DNA from: Ruminococcaceae bacterium UBA6413
GTDB lineage: Bacteria; Bacillota; Clostridia; Oscillospirales; Ruminococcaceae
Direction of reading: 5' to 3'
Length of the DNA: 43,092 bases
Assembly (NCBI GenBank): GCA_002437415.1
Contig: DJPL01000033.1
Location: 1-43,092 of the forward strand
The notes under the pieces are model-generated. The model worked only from the letters and a program-made list of their open reading frames with translations. It made no database searches and was not told the DNA's origin. Below, piece by piece: positions 16,901-24,447 of this stretch (positions are counted from its first letter, which is position 1; each line of letters opens with the position of its first letter). The position numbers and the translations under genes are program-made.

Positions 16901-18724
16901 AGAGCGCACGCGTGGTACGGCGACGATCTGCCCGAAACTGTAGAAAAGCGACTGAAAAAAGAGCTTGACTCGATCATAAAGCACGGTTTCGCCGTACTGT
17001 ATATGATCGCACAGAAGCTGGTTGCGTTCTCCGAAAAGAACGGATATCTTGTAGGCTCACGAGGCTCGGTAGGTTCGTCGGTAGTTGCCATAATGGCAGG
17101 TATATCCGAGGTCAACCCCTTACCTCCCCACTACAGATGCCCGAAGTGCCGCCACAATGAATTTATCCTTGACGGCTCATACGGCTCAGGTTTTGATCTG
17201 CCGCCTAAAAAGTGCCCCAACTGCGATATCAATATGATCCGTGACGGTCACGATATACCGTTTGAAACGTTCCTCGGATTTGACGGCGATAAGTCGCCCG
17301 ATATCGACCTTAACTTCTCGGGTGAAGTACAGGGCAAGGTGCACAGATACACAGAAGAGCTGTTCGGTAAGGATCACGTTTTCAAGGCGGGTACTATCTC
17401 CGCCGTTCAGGAAAAGACAGCCGAGGGCTTTGTGCGCAAGTGGCTCGAAAAGAAGGGCATGACGGCAAATCCCGCCGAGATATCCCGTCTTGCGGCAGGC
17501 TGTACAGGTGTCAAGAGAACAACATCTCAGCACCCCGGCGGAATGGTCGTTGTACCGAGCGAATATGAGGTTTATGACTTCACTGCGGTTCAGCACCCTG
17601 CGGACAAGACGGAGAGCGATATGATAACAACGCACTTCGACTTCCACGCCCTGCACGATACTATCCTTAAGCTTGATGAGCTCGGACACGATGTGCCGAC
17701 GCTGTATAAGCACCTTGAAGATATGACAGGTATAAAGATAGCGGACGTTCCGACAAGTGACCCCAAGGTCATGGAGCTGTTCACATCGACAGAGCCGCTC
17801 GGTATAAAGGAAGAGGATCTCGGTGTATCAAGCGGTACATACGGTATCCCCGAATTCGGTACGCCGTTCACGTTACAGATGCTTAAGGACGCACAGCCCA
17901 AGAAGTTCTCCGACCTGTTGCAGATCTCGGGTCTGTCACACGGTACGGACGTATGGCTCGGAAACGCGCAGGAGCTTATCTCAAACGGAACGTGCACGAT
18001 TTCCGAGGTTATCGGTTGTCGTGACGATATTATGGTATATCTTATGCACCAGGGTCTTGAGCCGAAGCTTGCGTTCAAGATAATGGAGATAACCCGTAAG
18101 GGTAATGCGAAGAAGCTGTTTGATGAAAATATATACAAGGCTTTTGAAGAGAACAATGTACCTCAGTGGTATATCGAAAGCTGTAAGAAGATAAAGTATA
18201 TGTTCCCCAAGGCACACGCCGCCGCCTATGTAACAGGTGCGGTAAAGCTGTGCTGGTTCAAGGTCTATTATCCGTCGGAATTTTACTCCGCGGTGCTTAC
18301 AAAGCACACCGAAAATATTGATGTAAAGACGGTTCTCGGCGGCAAGGAAAGCGTCAGAAACAAGATACAGCTTATCCAGTCGAACCCCGATGCAACGGCA
18401 AAAGACAAGGGTATGCTTGATGCGCTGTTGCTGATATATGAGATGATGCTCAGAGGTATCACGTTCCTGCCTGTTGACTACAAAAAGTCAAGGGCAACGA
18501 CCTATGCCCTTGAGAACGGAAACCTCCGTCTGCCGTTCCTCGCGGTAGAGGGTTGCGGTGAAACTGCCGCAGTCAAGCTTAAAGAGGTTATTGACAAGGG
18601 CGATTTCATCTGTCTTGAGGATATCCAGGCACAGTCGGGTATCAACAGCACTGTACTCGGCAAGCTGTATGATATGAACGTGTTTGGTGACCTGCCCCAG
18701 TCCGCACAAATATCGTTTTTCTAA
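13907..18724 (+). CDS. polC: DNA polymerase III PolC-type alpha subunit
   Basis: This is the replicative DNA polymerase of Gram-positive bacteria. At 1605 residues it is clearly longer than the roughly 1430 usual for PolC. Order: N-terminal domain (1-180), basic linker (about 190-215), OB fold 1 (about 240-335, VWGELTEVEHKETRNG..TIITAAL), Pro/Ala linker, OB fold 2 (about 400-495, VWGEIFSVEKKETKSG..TIITAAF), and PHP domain part 1 (VELHLHTNMSDMDA, about 502). Next come the inserted DEDDh proofreading exonuclease (IVIFDIETTGLHP, about 590, with HNAKFDVSFIR and HHRAVADAEM), PHP part 2, a zinc knuckle (CPKCRHNEF..CPNCD, about 1075-1107), the catalytic core (DKSPDIDLNFSGE, about 1127) and QHPGGMVVVP. 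All catalytic Asp are present. The OB domain is duplicated, which accounts for most of the extra length. Confidence 0.97.
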   Translation: MPAILKELLNKVELPQQAGNARLLSILCDEADKSMILQLEADELIPYSVLAETGSAIKKYLGVPSVRIYPKYAPELFNPSYLYDIIQILKPSHGVINGYMDDSEISDDGDTFEFTLMHGGIDLLYSEKIDKEIEKFTKGVFEKSVTVKFSENATVGYADLDERYYEELAAQPLPDFEEIDRKAAERASESKSSRGKKSRPEPRKRPGKITLTYLEDKLNPDGLLYLGSEITEAPQSLKSLSEESDSVIVWGELTEVEHKETRNGVYTIITAALCDDTGRVPVKLFAKAEIIDDYGFLEDGAVFVMRGSYKLDTFANEMQFNPTDIMQVSLRDDYTMKTPAPKPSSQGGNAPAAPAMTKANVFAEPEEMELMFETTHFGSKAKLVMGKPINDPPVEMASVMTERDNVTVWGEIFSVEKKETKSGKSTIITAAFSDRTSSMIMKLFVYNTKLDSYNFIQNGTKILANGSYKMDDFLHYNCFTPQSVMLVEVKPKQDNAPEKRVELHLHTNMSDMDAVTAPSVLVKQAHAWGHKAIAITDHGNAQAYPEAMNTVEKINKEDPDFKVIYGLEAYFVNDGNAVVDGCDKIKIEDDIVIFDIETTGLHPASERITEIGAVKLRNMEIVDRFSTFVNPMMPIPSNITELTGITDDMVADAPTEDIAVTDFMKFCGNAPVCAHNAKFDVSFIRSASARMDKSFDNPVVDTLSIAKAALKGIKNYKLDTIAKYFKLGDFDHHRAVADAEMLCMIYMHIVNDTRKTAKLEYIGDFNTVFGSVDIKKLPTYHQIILVKNKVGLKNLYRLISASNLDYFYKKPRIPKSLLSQYREGLIIGSACEAGELFRAILEKESQEKIEEIASFYDYLEIQPIGNNMFLLRNGKVSSEEDLRDLNRAIVALGDRLGKPVVATCDVHFKDPEDAIFREVLQAGQGYDDFANQPPLYFRTTEEMLEEFAYLGEEKAKEVVITNTNRIADMVEVVRPIPTGTYPPHIDGADEELQQLCWDRAHAWYGDDLPETVEKRLKKELDSIIKHGFAVLYMIAQKLVAFSEKNGYLVGSRGSVGSSVVAIMAGISEVNPLPPHYRCPKCRHNEFILDGSYGSGFDLPPKKCPNCDINMIRDGHDIPFETFLGFDGDKSPDIDLNFSGEVQGKVHRYTEELFGKDHVFKAGTISAVQEKTAEGFVRKWLEKKGMTANPAEISRLAAGCTGVKRTTSQHPGGMVVVPSEYEVYDFTAVQHPADKTESDMITTHFDFHALHDTILKLDELGHDVPTLYKHLEDMTGIKIADVPTSDPKVMELFTSTEPLGIKEEDLGVSSGTYGIPEFGTPFTLQMLKDAQPKKFSDLLQISGLSHGTDVWLGNAQELISNGTCTISEVIGCRDDIMVYLMHQGLEPKLAFKIMEITRKGNAKKLFDENIYKAFEENNVPQWYIESCKKIKYMFPKAHAAAYVTGAVKLCWFKVYYPSEFYSAVLTKHTENIDVKTVLGGKESVRNKIQLIQSNPDATAKDKGMLDALLLIYEMMLRGITFLPVDYKKSRATTYALENGNLRLPFLAVEGCGETAAVKLKEVIDKGDFICLEDIQAQSGINSTVLGKLYDMNVFGDLPQSAQISFF

Positions 18725-18906
18725 GCGGCGGGTCGCCGCTGACAATACCGACCTTGCGGCAATGTGCCGCTTCAAGTTCCGCCTTTTGAGCAGTTTCAGC
18801 TATCCGCAGGATAGCAAAACGGCGGGACGGCAATATACCGCTTAAAGGTAAGTGCCGGGCTTTGGTTTGGCTGACGGTCGGGGGGAGCGGTAATACGGCA
18901 GTATTA
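18724..18906. repeat. Cluster of tight short-loop hairpins after polC
   Basis: Four perfect stem-loops lie within 183 bases: AGCGGCG/CGCCGCT (18724-18740, 3-base loop, overlapping the polC stop), GCGGCA/TGCCGC (18756-18770, 3-base loop), GCTATCC/GGATAGC (18799-18815, 3-base loop) and TAATAC/GTATTA (18891-18906, 4-base loop). None has a T-tract, so they are not standard terminators. The spacer is GC-rich in comparison with other gaps. A weak promoter (TTGGCT, 18 bases, TAATAC at 18867-18896) could serve the next gene. No ORF of note is present in these 204 bases. Confidence 0.55.
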
Positions 18907-18928
18907 ACATAAGCGGAGATGAAAACAG

Positions 18929-19417
18929 ATGAACAAGCAGGAAGTGTACGATTATCTCACAGAGAATAACATAAAATTTGAGGTCACTGAGAACAAAGCA
19001 GTATACAATATGGCAGAGCTTGATGATGTTCATTTTCCGCACCCTGAGTTTATAGCTAAAAACCTGTTTATTCGTGACGATAAGAAGTGTAACTATTATC
19101 TTATAACCGTGAAAGGCGATAAGAGGGTCGACTTAAAGGCATTCAGGCAAAGCTACGGCACGCGCCCGCTGACGCTTGCATCGGAAGATTATTTGTTTGC
19201 TATGCTCGGACTTAAGGCAGGCTCGGTAACGCCTTTAGGGCTTCTGAATGACACCGAACACAAAGTAAAGCTGTTTATAGACAGCGACTTTTTCACTGAG
19301 CCGTATATTATTGGTGTACACCCGAACGAAAACACTGCTACAGTATGGCTGTCACCTGTTGATCTGGTAAAGCTTCTGACAGAGCACGGAGCGGTCGTTG
19401 AAAGAGTAAAGATATAA
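18929..19417 (+). CDS. Prolyl-tRNA deacylase-like protein (YbaK/ProX family)
   Basis: At 162 residues it is one YbaK/ProRS-editing-like domain without a synthetase. The sequence shows HPEFIAKNLFIRDDKKCNYYLITVKGDKRVDLKAF, with the conserved Lys of K.LFIRD, and LKAGSVTPLGLLND, the GSVTPFGL-type substrate loop. Free-standing ProX/PrdX proteins hydrolyse mischarged Ala-tRNA(Pro) or related errors in the cytoplasm. GGAGATG-type ribosome binding sequence precedes the ATG. The assignment to the ProX subgroup rather than YbaK (Cys-tRNA(Pro)) rests on the start MNKQEVYDYL and overall pattern, and is probable rather than certain. Confidence 0.85.
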   Translation: MNKQEVYDYLTENNIKFEVTENKAVYNMAELDDVHFPHPEFIAKNLFIRDDKKCNYYLITVKGDKRVDLKAFRQSYGTRPLTLASEDYLFAMLGLKAGSVTPLGLLNDTEHKVKLFIDSDFFTEPYIIGVHPNENTATVWLSPVDLVKLLTEHGAVVERVKI

Positions 19418-19449
19418 TATGTGTTAATGAAAGGCGATGCAAAGACAAA

Positions 19450-20052
19450 ATGAAGTATTCGTTCAATGTGAAAATTCTCAGTCATTTTTACCATAGTGCA
19501 GTAAAGGCTGAGCTTGAAAGGCGGAATTTCCCGAAAAGTACCGCGAAGAAAATTTTTAACGAGCACAAGGCGATAGTTGCCCGCGCAAAGGATATCGGCA
19601 AGTCGAAGCTGATGAGCTCTTATATGATGGGTGCATATTTTATCGCCATGAACCGCAGTACAGGAAAGAGCGCGGAAGAGAATTACGAGATATTCAAGGA
19701 CGGATTATGCGCGTCAAAGCTGTTCCACAAGGCTATAGGCGATGTTGACAGCTATCTTGACGAGAAGAAGATGCCCGGTCGCCTTGCATGGTCGGAAGAC
19801 AGTCACAAGAGAAAATACGAAAACGACTGGGTAGTCGATATTCTGCCTGCTAACGGCGAATACGACCTCGGTTATGACTATCACGAATGCGGTATCTGCA
19901 AGCTCTGCAAAGACGAGGGTTGTCCCGAACTTGCACAATATCTGTGCCGTATGGATTATGTTCTTGCGGATATCATGAATATGAAGCTTATAAGAACCAA
20001 AACTATAGCTGAGGGCGCTGATATGTGTGACTTCAGATACAGCAGGAAGTAA
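19450..20052 (+). CDS. L-2-amino-thiazoline-4-carboxylic acid hydrolase family protein
   Basis: At 200 residues it has no signal peptide or membrane segment. The C-terminal half carries the features I associate with the ATC hydrolase family: CGICKLCKDEGCPELAQYLCRMDYVLADI, then RTKTIAEGADMCDFRY near the end. The family name comes from opening of the thiazoline ring of ATC to give S- or N-carbamoyl-cysteine in bacterial cysteine formation. Most members are uncharacterised and may act on other substrates. Six Cys fall within about 80 residues at the C-terminus, which may bind metal. It lies 32 bases after the deacylase-like gene, and GAAAGGCG precedes the ATG at some distance. Confidence 0.72.
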   Translation: MKYSFNVKILSHFYHSAVKAELERRNFPKSTAKKIFNEHKAIVARAKDIGKSKLMSSYMMGAYFIAMNRSTGKSAEENYEIFKDGLCASKLFHKAIGDVDSYLDEKKMPGRLAWSEDSHKRKYENDWVVDILPANGEYDLGYDYHECGICKLCKDEGCPELAQYLCRMDYVLADIMNMKLIRTKTIAEGADMCDFRYSRK

Positions 20053-20092
20053 TTTCATACAGCATTTAGTTTTAATATTAAGGAGTAAATTT

Positions 20093-20416
20093 ATGTACAA
20101 GAATATTGAAAAGCAGACAAAACTTGAACTTAAAGATCTGGTTGAATATCAGGACGGTCAGGTGGTAAGCAAGACACTTGTTCAGAACGAACGTGTAAGC
20201 ATGACGATTTTTTCGTTTGACAAGGGCGAGGAGATCTCGACCCATGCCGCAGGTGGCGACGCTATGGTAACTGTGCTTGAGGGCAAGGGCAGATTTACGG
20301 TTGGCGGCGAAGTGTTTTATCTTGAACAGGGTGAAACGCTGATTATGCCTAAGGATATTCCTCATGCCGTTTATGGCGAAGAAAAGTTCAAGATGCAGCT
20401 TATTGTATCATTCTGA
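20093..20416 (+). CDS. Small single-domain cupin protein
   Basis: I place the start at ATG 20093 (107 residues), as AAGGAG lies 7 bases upstream; the frame extends further up only into the previous gene. The cupin core is clear. Motif 1 lies near residues 42-62 (FDKGEEISTHAAGGDAMVTVLEGKGRF) and motif 2 near 74-92 (GETLIMPKDIPHAVYGEEKF). Motif 1 has one His where metal-binding cupins often have two, and PHAV supplies the motif 2 His. Single-domain cupins include sensors, isomerases and quercetinase-like enzymes, so the function is not assignable from sequence. Confidence 0.85.
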   Translation: MYKNIEKQTKLELKDLVEYQDGQVVSKTLVQNERVSMTIFSFDKGEEISTHAAGGDAMVTVLEGKGRFTVGGEVFYLEQGETLIMPKDIPHAVYGEEKFKMQLIVSF

Positions 20417-20457
20417 TAAAACATTATCCAAGGCTGAAAGATAATAGAGGGCGAAAT

Positions 20458-21615
20458 ATGAAAACAGCGGCTATTATATGCGAATACAATCCGTTTCACA
20501 ACGGGCATAAATATCATATAGAGCAGACCCGGTTACAGCACGGTGCAACGCATATCGTGTGCGTTATGAGCGGCAATTTCACTCAGCGCGGCGATGTTGC
20601 GCTTGCGGACAAATACGAGCGTGCGAGAGCCGCACTTATGGGCGGGGCGGATCTGGTGGTCGAATTGCCTACACCGTTTGCGCTTTCAAGCGCTGAACAT
20701 TTCGCTATGGGAGCGTGCCGCATAGCCGACGCGCTCGGCTGTGTCGATATGCTGAGTTTCGGCAGTGAATGCGGTGATGTATCTGTTCTGGAAGAGGCGG
20801 CAGGCGCTGTTGATTATGCGGTGCAGACCGATGAATTTTTCAGCATGATGCGAAAAGGTACGTCATACCCTGCGGCACTGAAACAGGTCGTGGAGCTGAG
20901 TTATACGCCCGATGTCGTGGCAACGCTCACAGAGCCGAACAACACGCTTGCAGTCGAATATATCCGTGCGCTTGATAAGCTCGGCGGTATGATAAAACCG
21001 GTTACGGTAATGAGAAGCGGGGCGGCGCATGACAGCGAAGAGGGCAGTGACACGGTGATAAGTGCGTCAAAGCTCAGAAAAATGCTCGGTGCGGGCGAAG
21101 ATGTAAGCGCATATACGGACTATACGGAATATGCAAATTTCGCGCATATCGAAAACATCGAAACGGCGATCCTCGCAAAACTCCGTACTATGTCGAAGTC
21201 GGAGTTTGAGAGGCTTCCGAACGGTACGGGCGGTATGGACAGCAGAATATACAAGGCGGTACGTACCGCGGTATCCTTACCGCAGTTACTGCTTATGATA
21301 AAGTCAAAGAACTTTACTATGGCGAGAATACGCAGGCTTGTGCTGTGTGCATTCCTCGGCATAACGGGAAACGACCTTAAAGATCCGCCCGCGTATGTCA
21401 GAATACTCGGAATGAATAACCGCGGCAAGGAAATACTTGCGGCGGGAGAACATAAACTGCCTGTAGACACCTCGCTGTCTGCGCTTGCAAAAACGAGCCG
21501 CGAGGCTGAGCACTTTGCAAGGCTCGAAGAAAGGGCAGGAAACCTCTATGCGCTGGCGCTTGACAAAAAACAGCCGTGCGGCACAGAGTTCACCTCAAAG
21601 CCTGTTATAATATAA
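20458..21615 (+). CDS. tmcAL: tRNA(Met) cytidine acetate ligase (TmcAL)
   Basis: At 385 residues it matches the YlbM/TmcAL family. The N-terminus reads AAIICEYNPFHNGHKYHIEQTR, a nucleotidyltransferase core with the adenylation motif NPFHNGH. CVMSGNFTQRGDVALADKYERARAALMGGADLVVELP follows, and SFGSECGD lies near residue 101. It uses acetate and ATP to form N4-acetylcytidine at the wobble position of elongator tRNA(Met). GAGGGCG precedes the ATG. It sits 41 bases after the cupin gene and 9 bases before the MurL-like gene. Confidence 0.95.
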   Translation: MKTAAIICEYNPFHNGHKYHIEQTRLQHGATHIVCVMSGNFTQRGDVALADKYERARAALMGGADLVVELPTPFALSSAEHFAMGACRIADALGCVDMLSFGSECGDVSVLEEAAGAVDYAVQTDEFFSMMRKGTSYPAALKQVVELSYTPDVVATLTEPNNTLAVEYIRALDKLGGMIKPVTVMRSGAAHDSEEGSDTVISASKLRKMLGAGEDVSAYTDYTEYANFAHIENIETAILAKLRTMSKSEFERLPNGTGGMDSRIYKAVRTAVSLPQLLLMIKSKNFTMARIRRLVLCAFLGITGNDLKDPPAYVRILGMNNRGKEILAAGEHKLPVDTSLSALAKTSREAEHFARLEERAGNLYALALDKKQPCGTEFTSKPVII

Positions 21616-21624
21616 GGAGGAAAT

Positions 21625-22935
21625 ATGGATAACGCCGAGAAGTACAGAGCGCTCAGAGAAAAGCACAAGGAATTTATCTATCACGGCTACGACATTGCCG
21701 ACGACGGAATATTCTTTCACTTTTCGATAGACGATTATCATTTTTACCCATCATGGAAGACGGAAAGCGGACTGCTCCAAAACAGAACGCCGTTTCTTGA
21801 ATACATAATATTCAACCTCGGTATGGCGGAGCTTGTCAGCTACTGGAAGTGTGCTTGTCCGCCTGTTGTAAGGGTGGAGTGCGGCTCGCTTGACGAAAAG
21901 CAGTGTTTGTGGTGGAAAAAGCTCTACTTCAACGGACTGGGTGAGTTTTTCTACAGGAACAATATAGACGCTGATTTTGACAGCTTTATGCAGATAGTGC
22001 CTGCCGATAATACTAAGCATGAATACAAAAGTGAAAAGCCTGTCGGCGGATATCTCGTGGCGGTCGGCGGAGGTAAGGACAGCGTGGTGTCGCTTGAACT
22101 GCTGAGGAAGTATCACGATGAAACAATGTGCTACATCATAAACCCGAGAGGTGCAACGGTAGAGTGCGCAAAGGTCGCAGGCTTTGACGAAAGTGGAATT
22201 GTCGGACCGCGCAGAACGATAGACAGGGCACTGCTTGAACGCAATGCAGACGGATATCTCAACGGTCATACTCCTTTCTCTGCGGTGGTCGCATTCTCGG
22301 CTTATCTGTTTGCGTATCTTCACGGCAAGAAATATATAGTGCTGTCAAACGAAAGCAGTGCAAATGAAACTTACGTCAGCGGCAAGCAGGTAAATCACCA
22401 GTACAGCAAGAGCACTGAGTTTGAGCGTGATTTCAGAAGCTATGTTACTGATTATCTTGACGACAGCATACAGTATTTCAGCCTTCTGCGCCCGTGGAGC
22501 GAGTGGCAGATAGCAAAGAAATTTGTTACCTATCCGCAGTATTTTCCCGTGTTCCAGAGCTGTAATTTAGGCTCAAAGACGAACGTATGGTGTGCGGACT
22601 GTGCAAAGTGCCTGTATGTCTATATACTGCTGTCGGCGTTCCTTGACGATGAAACGCTTGTAAAGATCTTCGGCAAGAATATGCTCGACTGTGAAAAGTA
22701 CGAGGATATGTTTGACGGACTGGTGCTTGACGGTAAGGATAAGCCGTTTGAGTGTGTCGGCACAAAGAGCGAGGTCAGACTGTCGCTGTATATGGCGATA
22801 AAGCGCAGAGGTGAGAATTTACCCTATCTTCTCAGCCGCTATGCAAAGACCGATCCGCCGGTGCCGCAGAGCATGGAAAACTATTTTGACAATGATAATT
22901 TTGTACCTCAGCACCTTATCGGACTGCTGAAGTAA
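21625..22935 (+). CDS. murL: PP-loop ATP-dependent epimerase, MurL-like (UDP-MurNAc-L-Ala-L-Glu epimerase)
   Basis: At 436 residues it has two visible parts. The N-terminal part (1-130) has conserved-looking aromatic stretches (FNLGMAELVSYWKCACPP, WWKKLYFNGLGEFFYRNNID). The C-terminal part is a PP-loop ATP pyrophosphatase domain: VAVGGGKDSVVSLELL (ATP loop, about 143-158), VLSNESSANETYVSG (about 237), and a four-Cys cluster C-x9-C-x2-C-x2-C near 313-329 like the zinc site of QueC. The MurL family converts the terminal L-Glu of UDP-MurNAc-L-Ala-L-Glu to D-Glu using ATP. The gene lies 14 bases before a MurD-type ligase, the partner known from Xanthomonas. The MurL call rests on motif memory and this partner, not on a search. 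A different PP-loop enzyme is possible. Confidence 0.75.
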   Translation: MDNAEKYRALREKHKEFIYHGYDIADDGIFFHFSIDDYHFYPSWKTESGLLQNRTPFLEYIIFNLGMAELVSYWKCACPPVVRVECGSLDEKQCLWWKKLYFNGLGEFFYRNNIDADFDSFMQIVPADNTKHEYKSEKPVGGYLVAVGGGKDSVVSLELLRKYHDETMCYIINPRGATVECAKVAGFDESGIVGPRRTIDRALLERNADGYLNGHTPFSAVVAFSAYLFAYLHGKKYIVLSNESSANETYVSGKQVNHQYSKSTEFERDFRSYVTDYLDDSIQYFSLLRPWSEWQIAKKFVTYPQYFPVFQSCNLGSKTNVWCADCAKCLYVYILLSAFLDDETLVKIFGKNMLDCEKYEDMFDGLVLDGKDKPFECVGTKSEVRLSLYMAIKRRGENLPYLLSRYAKTDPPVPQSMENYFDNDNFVPQHLIGLLK

Positions 22936-22949
22936 GAAAGTGACGATAT

Positions 22950-24266
22950 ATGACTGTAGACAAAAAACTGAAAGCGTTTTTTGAAGGTAAGAGGGTCGTT
23001 ATTCTCGGCTTTGGCAGAGAGGGACGTTCTACATTAAAGCTACTGGGTGACTGCGAGTGTAAAAGCATTACAGTAGCCGATATGAACCCTGTTTCCGAAG
23101 CGGAAGCCGAGGGCTGTACGCTCTGCTGTGGGGAAAACTATCTTTCCTGTCTTGACGACTGCGATATTATAATGAAAGCTCCCGGCATAGGCCTTAAGGA
23201 TAGCGTGAGCGATGAAATAAAGGCTAAGATAACATCGCAGACTGACCTGTTTCTGCGCTTTTGCGAGAATATGACTATAGGTATCACAGGAACAAAGGGC
23301 AAGTCAACTACTTCAAGCCTTATTAAATTCTTTATTGAGAAGAGCGGAAGAGATACTATGCTTATCGGCAATATCGGAGTTCCGCCGCTTGAAAGACGCG
23401 AGGAGTTCACAAAGGACTGCGTTATCGTGTGCGAGATGTCGTGCCATCAGCTTGAATATGTCAAGGCATCGCCAGATGTATCGGTACTTCTTAATGTTTA
23501 CCCCGAACATCTTGACCACTATACCGATTTTGCGGCTTACCGCAATGCAAAGCTCAACATATTCCGCTATCAGAATGAAAACGATACGCTGATAATCGGC
23601 GAAGAGGTTAAGCAGTATGCCGATACAAAGGCAAAAATTATAACGGCGGGCTTTTCCTGCGGCGATATCGGAACAAGAAACGGCGGTATATTTATCGGAG
23701 ATGAATTTTACTCTGCCGATATGATAGATACTAAGCTGAAAGGTGAGCACAACCTCTATAACATAGCGATTGCGATCTGTGCGGCAACAAAGGCAGGCTG
23801 TACGGTAAAGCAGTGCCTTGACGCACTTCCGCAGTTTAACGGTCTTGAACACAGGCTTGAATATGTCTGCACACTGAATGGCGCGGAGTACATCAACGAC
23901 AGCATAAGCACAGCGCCGCAGACGGCGATAGCCGCGCTTAAGGCTTATCCCGATACCGATACGCTGATCATAGGCGGAATGGACAGGGGCATTCCTTATG
24001 ACGAGTTATCTGATTGGCTGAACGCCGATACTTCGGTCAGAAACCTGATAATACTTCCCGACAGCGGCAAGAGGGTAGCTGATAAGGTCACAAATCCGCT
24101 TATAAAGCTGATCTACGCCGATGATATGGCGCAGGCTGTAAAGTCTGCAAAACAGGTGACTAAGGTAAGATGTATCTTATCGCCTGCCGCCGCAAGCTAC
24201 GGCTTTTACAAGAACTTTGAAGAGAGAGGAAAACACTTCAAGGAGCTTGTGACATCAAATAATTGA
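22950..24266 (+). CDS. murD: MurD-type ligase, probable MurD2 (UDP-MurNAc-L-alanine:glutamate ligase)
   Basis: At 438 residues it is a complete Mur ligase. It has an N-terminal UDP-binding domain (VVILGFGREGRSTLKLL, about 15-31; KAPGIGL), a central ATPase with the P-loop GITGTKGKSTTSSLI (about 110-124), the EMSCHQLEYVKASPDVSVLLNVYPEHLDHY stretch, and a C-terminal domain (NGLEHRLEYV, NDSISTAPQTAIAAL, GGMDRGIPY). The pattern is that of the glutamate-adding step. Next to the MurL-like gene it is best read as MurD2, which adds L-Glu rather than D-Glu. The sequence alone cannot show glutamate chirality. An ordinary MurD may exist elsewhere in the genome. Confidence 0.85.
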   Translation: MTVDKKLKAFFEGKRVVILGFGREGRSTLKLLGDCECKSITVADMNPVSEAEAEGCTLCCGENYLSCLDDCDIIMKAPGIGLKDSVSDEIKAKITSQTDLFLRFCENMTIGITGTKGKSTTSSLIKFFIEKSGRDTMLIGNIGVPPLERREEFTKDCVIVCEMSCHQLEYVKASPDVSVLLNVYPEHLDHYTDFAAYRNAKLNIFRYQNENDTLIIGEEVKQYADTKAKIITAGFSCGDIGTRNGGIFIGDEFYSADMIDTKLKGEHNLYNIAIAICAATKAGCTVKQCLDALPQFNGLEHRLEYVCTLNGAEYINDSISTAPQTAIAALKAYPDTDTLIIGGMDRGIPYDELSDWLNADTSVRNLIILPDSGKRVADKVTNPLIKLIYADDMAQAVKSAKQVTKVRCILSPAAASYGFYKNFEERGKHFKELVTSNN

Positions 24267-24325
24267 TATTATCCCAAAAACTTTTTGTAACAAACGCCGA
24301 AATTTCCCCGATATAACTGTGGGGA

Positions 24326-24354
24326 TTGACAAAATCGGTTTTATGTGTTATCAT
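24326..24354 (+). promoter_or_regulatory. Sigma-A promoter of the his operon
   Basis: TTGACA and TATCAT are separated by exactly 17 bases. The predicted leader to hisZ is about 87 bases, without a T-box sequence or a terminator-antiterminator pair. A short CCCC/GGGG inverted repeat (24306-24324) lies directly upstream of the -35 box and could be part of an operator. Confidence 0.8.
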
Positions 24355-24447
24355 ATTATCGTGATAGCACATTAGCATACTAAAGTGACGACGTGACCGA
24401 CATAAAAAGTAAACAAAGCCGACAGGCATGAAAGGAAATAACCATAG

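Noticed and set aside
24355..24447. Possible T-box or attenuator before hisZ
   Set aside because: The leader is only about 87 bases, lacks the T-box sequence and specifier stem, and shows no terminator.
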